The notes beneath the pieces are model-generated. The model searched no databases. It was not told the DNA's origin and saw only the letters and a list, made by a program, of their open reading frames with translations. The translations under genes and the position numbers were made by a program. Below are positions 7,012 to 8,232 of a stretch of DNA of 8,232 nucleotides, piece by piece. This DNA is from an uncultured Eubacteriales bacterium (GTDB lineage Bacteria; Bacillota; Clostridia; Lachnospirales; Lachnospiraceae): assembly GCA_900313765.1 (NCBI GenBank), contig OMSN01000059.1, positions 1 to 8,232 of the forward strand, read 5' to 3'. Each line of letters opens with the position of its first letter. Within the stretch, counting starts at the first letter, position 1.

Positions 7012-7027
7012 GAGAAATAGTCGGACA

Positions 7028-7057
7028 GTCTGCCCTTTACTGAGAAGACAGGCAGAC
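7028..7057 (+). promoter_or_regulatory. hairpin in the udp leader
   Basis: GTCTGCC (7028-7034) and GGCAGAC (7051-7057) form a perfect 7-bp stem around a 16-nt loop, inside which CTT and AAG can pair further. No U-run follows, so it is not a terminator. It begins about 10 nt after the predicted transcript start and may stabilise the mRNA 5' end or be incidental. Confidence 0.4.
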
Positions 7058-7098
7058 ATCAGAACACGCTGGTCATGTAAAAAAGGAGGCATGAAGAT

Positions 7099-7884
7099 AT
7101 GGTTGATTACACAGAAGGATCTGGTAAACAGTATCATATTGGGGTAGCTCCGGGAGAGGTTGGCAGATATGTGATCCTGCCGGGAGACCCGAAACGCTGC
7201 GCGAAGATTGCAGCCTATTTTGACGATCCGGTACTGGTCGCGGACAACCGTGAGTACGTAACCTATACCGGGACACTGGACGGAGTAAAAGTATCCGTAA
7301 CTTCCACAGGAATCGGAGGCCCGTCTGCATCGATTGCGGTCGAGGAACTGAAGCGCTGCGGAGCGGACACATTTATCAGAGTCGGTACCTGCGGAGGCAT
7401 GCAGCTGGAAGTATGCGGCGGAGACCTGGTCATCGCAACCGGTGCGATCCGCGCGGAAGGCACCAGCAAGGAATATGCACCGATCGAATATCCGGCAGTG
7501 GCGGATTTTGACGTGACCATCGCCCTGAGAGAAGCAGCGAAGAAACTGGGATTCACCTCGCATCTTGGCGTTGTCCAGTGCAAGGACTCTTTCTACGGAC
7601 AGCATGAGCCGGAAGTCAAGCCGATCGGATACGATCTTCTCAACAAATGGGATGCGTGGGTAAAATGCGGCTGCATGGCATCCGAGATGGAATCGGCAGC
7701 CCTGTTTATCGTATCCTCCTGCCTGAAAGTCAGGTCCGGGACCGTTCTTCTGACCGTTGCGAACCAGGAGAGAGCGAAACTGAATCTGCCCAATAAGCAG
7801 GCGCACGATACATCCACCGCGATTCAGACCGCAGTGGAAGCGATCCGGCTCCTGATCAAGGCGGACGGGGCACAGGCAGAATAA
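7099..7884 (+). CDS. udp: uridine phosphorylase
   Basis: Splits uridine with phosphate into uracil and ribose-1-phosphate in the cytosol (nucleoside phosphorylase family 1). At 261 residues it is close to the 253 of the E. coli enzyme. Visible hallmarks are PGDPKR (28-33, phosphate binding), [16 protein letters not shown] (69-84, the strongest match to Udp), RVGT (94-97, phosphate-binding Arg94), GQHEP (167-171, near the uracil-binding Gln of E. coli Udp) and EMESAA (196-201, ribose-binding Glu/Met/Glu). The Arg that follows the uracil-binding Gln by two residues in E. coli is Glu170 here by simple alignment, so base specificity deserves a check. The start is the ATG at 7099, 9 nt after AGGAGG (7084-7089); the ATG at 7091 is too close and its frame closes quickly. 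cdd follows after 20 bp. Confidence 0.93.
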   Translation: MVDYTEGSGKQYHIGVAPGEVGRYVILPGDPKRCAKIAAYFDDPVLVADNREYVTYTGTLDGVKVSVTSTGIGGPSASIAVEELKRCGADTFIRVGTCGGMQLEVCGGDLVIATGAIRAEGTSKEYAPIEYPAVADFDVTIALREAAKKLGFTSHLGVVQCKDSFYGQHEPEVKPIGYDLLNKWDAWVKCGCMASEMESAALFIVSSCLKVRSGTVLLTVANQERAKLNLPNKQAHDTSTAIQTAVEAIRLLIKADGAQAE

Positions 7885-7892
7885 TCGTTTAC

Positions 7893-7898
7893 AGAGGT
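7893..7898 (+). promoter_or_regulatory. cdd ribosome binding site
   Basis: AGAGGT lies 6 nt before the ATG at 7905. The in-frame ATG at 7899 directly abuts it with no spacing, so 7905 (MGQNTLSRE) is the better start. Confidence 0.65.
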
Positions 7899-7904
7899 AT
7901 GCAT

Positions 7905-8232
7905 ATGGGACAGAATACACTGAGCCGGGAGACAATCGAACATCTCTGTGAGACTGCCGTTGAGATGAGGCAGATGAGCTATGTTCCGTATTCTCATTTC
8001 CGCGTGGGGGCTGCCCTTCTGACAGAAGAAGGTAAGATCTTTACCGGCTGCAACATAGAGAACGCAGCGTTTACCCCGACAAACTGCGCCGAGCGCACAG
8101 CATTCTTCAAGGCTGTCAGCGAAGGTTATTACAGGTTTGCGGCCATCGCCATCAGCGGCGGACCGGAGGACGGGGAACTTCAGTACTGCCCTCCCTGCGG
8201 AGTGTGCAGGCAGGTCATGGCAGAATTCTGCA
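7905..8232 (+). CDS. cdd: cytidine deaminase, 5' part (3' end outside window)
   Basis: Hydrolytically deaminates cytidine and deoxycytidine to uridine and deoxyuridine, feeding the uridine phosphorylase encoded just upstream. 109 codons are visible; homotetrameric Cdd proteins usually have about 130-140, so only some 25-30 residues are missing. The substrate-binding PYSHFRVGAAL (28-38) and the N50/E52 pair in CNIENAAF are present. The zinc site is complete: Cys61 and catalytic Glu63 in NCAERTA, with Cys98 and Cys101 in CPPCGVCRQ. Three cysteine ligands point to the small tetrameric type rather than the dimeric E. coli type. No promoter is seen in the 20-bp gap, so it should be co-transcribed with udp. 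Confidence 0.95.
   Translation, partial: MGQNTLSRETIEHLCETAVEMRQMSYVPYSHFRVGAALLTEEGKIFTGCNIENAAFTPTNCAERTAFFKAVSEGYYRFAAIAISGGPEDGELQYCPPCGVCRQVMAEFC

Larger units (their letters stand above)
6890..7027. promoter_or_regulatory. cluster of three TGTCC-type half-sites between divergent promoters
   Basis: Minus-strand TGTCCAGAATT (6900-6890), plus-strand TGTCCGAAAATT (6990-7001) and minus-strand TGTCCGA (7027-7021). The last two form a perfect 7-bp inverted repeat, TGTCCGA...TCGGACA, around the udp -10 with arm centres 31 bp apart, about three helical turns. The first two form a perfect 7-bp inverted pair, GGACAAC (6896-6902) with GTTGTCC (6988-6994). The layout suggests an operator bound by a dimeric regulator, possibly acting on both operons. 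The binding protein is unknown. Confidence 0.45.

Noticed and set aside
6873..7098. CRISPR array, tRNA, or small RNA gene in the largest non-coding stretch
   Set aside because: No regularly spaced repeats, no cloverleaf and no Rho-independent terminator; promoters, half-sites and a leader hairpin account for it.
6592..7935. Minus-strand open frame (447 codons) running across udp, the control region and the start of the ATPase gene
   Set aside because: It is antisense to udp and crosses two promoters; its end is an out-of-frame reading of the ATPase P-loop region. Not a gene.

Overview
The window reads as chromosome from a fairly GC-rich Firmicute, most likely a Clostridia/Lachnospiraceae-type bacterium. 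The evidence is AGGAGG-type ribosome binding sites, TTGACA/TATAAT-like promoters, tightly packed genes and the style of the GlmS, Udp and Cdd proteins. This placement is inferred by eye from protein resemblance, not from a search.

Layout, left to right. (1) Bases 1-1146, plus strand: the 3' part of a major facilitator superfamily transporter, whose 5' end lies outside the window. (2) Bases 1152-3020, minus strand: glmS, glucosamine-6-phosphate synthase, convergent with the transporter with only 5 bp between the stop codons. (3) Bases 3021-3150: the glmS leader, with a near-consensus promoter, a 13-bp hairpin, a small second hairpin and the RBS. No glmS ribozyme is apparent. (4) Bases 3151-6872, minus strand: a two-gene operon. 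The first gene encodes a BrxD/DUF2791-like P-loop ATPase (447 aa), and 17 bp later comes an Lhr/BrxHI-like DEIH-box helicase (786 aa). (5) Bases 6873-7098: a divergent, AT-rich control region with two extended -10 promoters facing away from each other and several repeated TGTCC-type half-sites. (6) Bases 7099-8232, plus strand: udp (uridine phosphorylase) followed 20 bp later by cdd (cytidine deaminase, cut by the window end), a pyrimidine nucleoside salvage operon.

How the genes work together. Cdd turns cytidine into uridine, and Udp splits uridine into uracil and ribose-1-phosphate. GlmS makes glucosamine-6-phosphate for peptidoglycan. The unusual part is the ATPase-helicase pair. These two protein types are known together as BrxD and BrxHI in type 2 BREX phage defence and, as I recall, beside TerB-domain proteins in other bacteria. 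Here they form a compact two-gene unit with no methyltransferase, PglZ, nuclease or TerB gene in view, wedged between metabolic genes. It is the best candidate in this window for an under-described DNA-processing or defence module. Its function is inference only.
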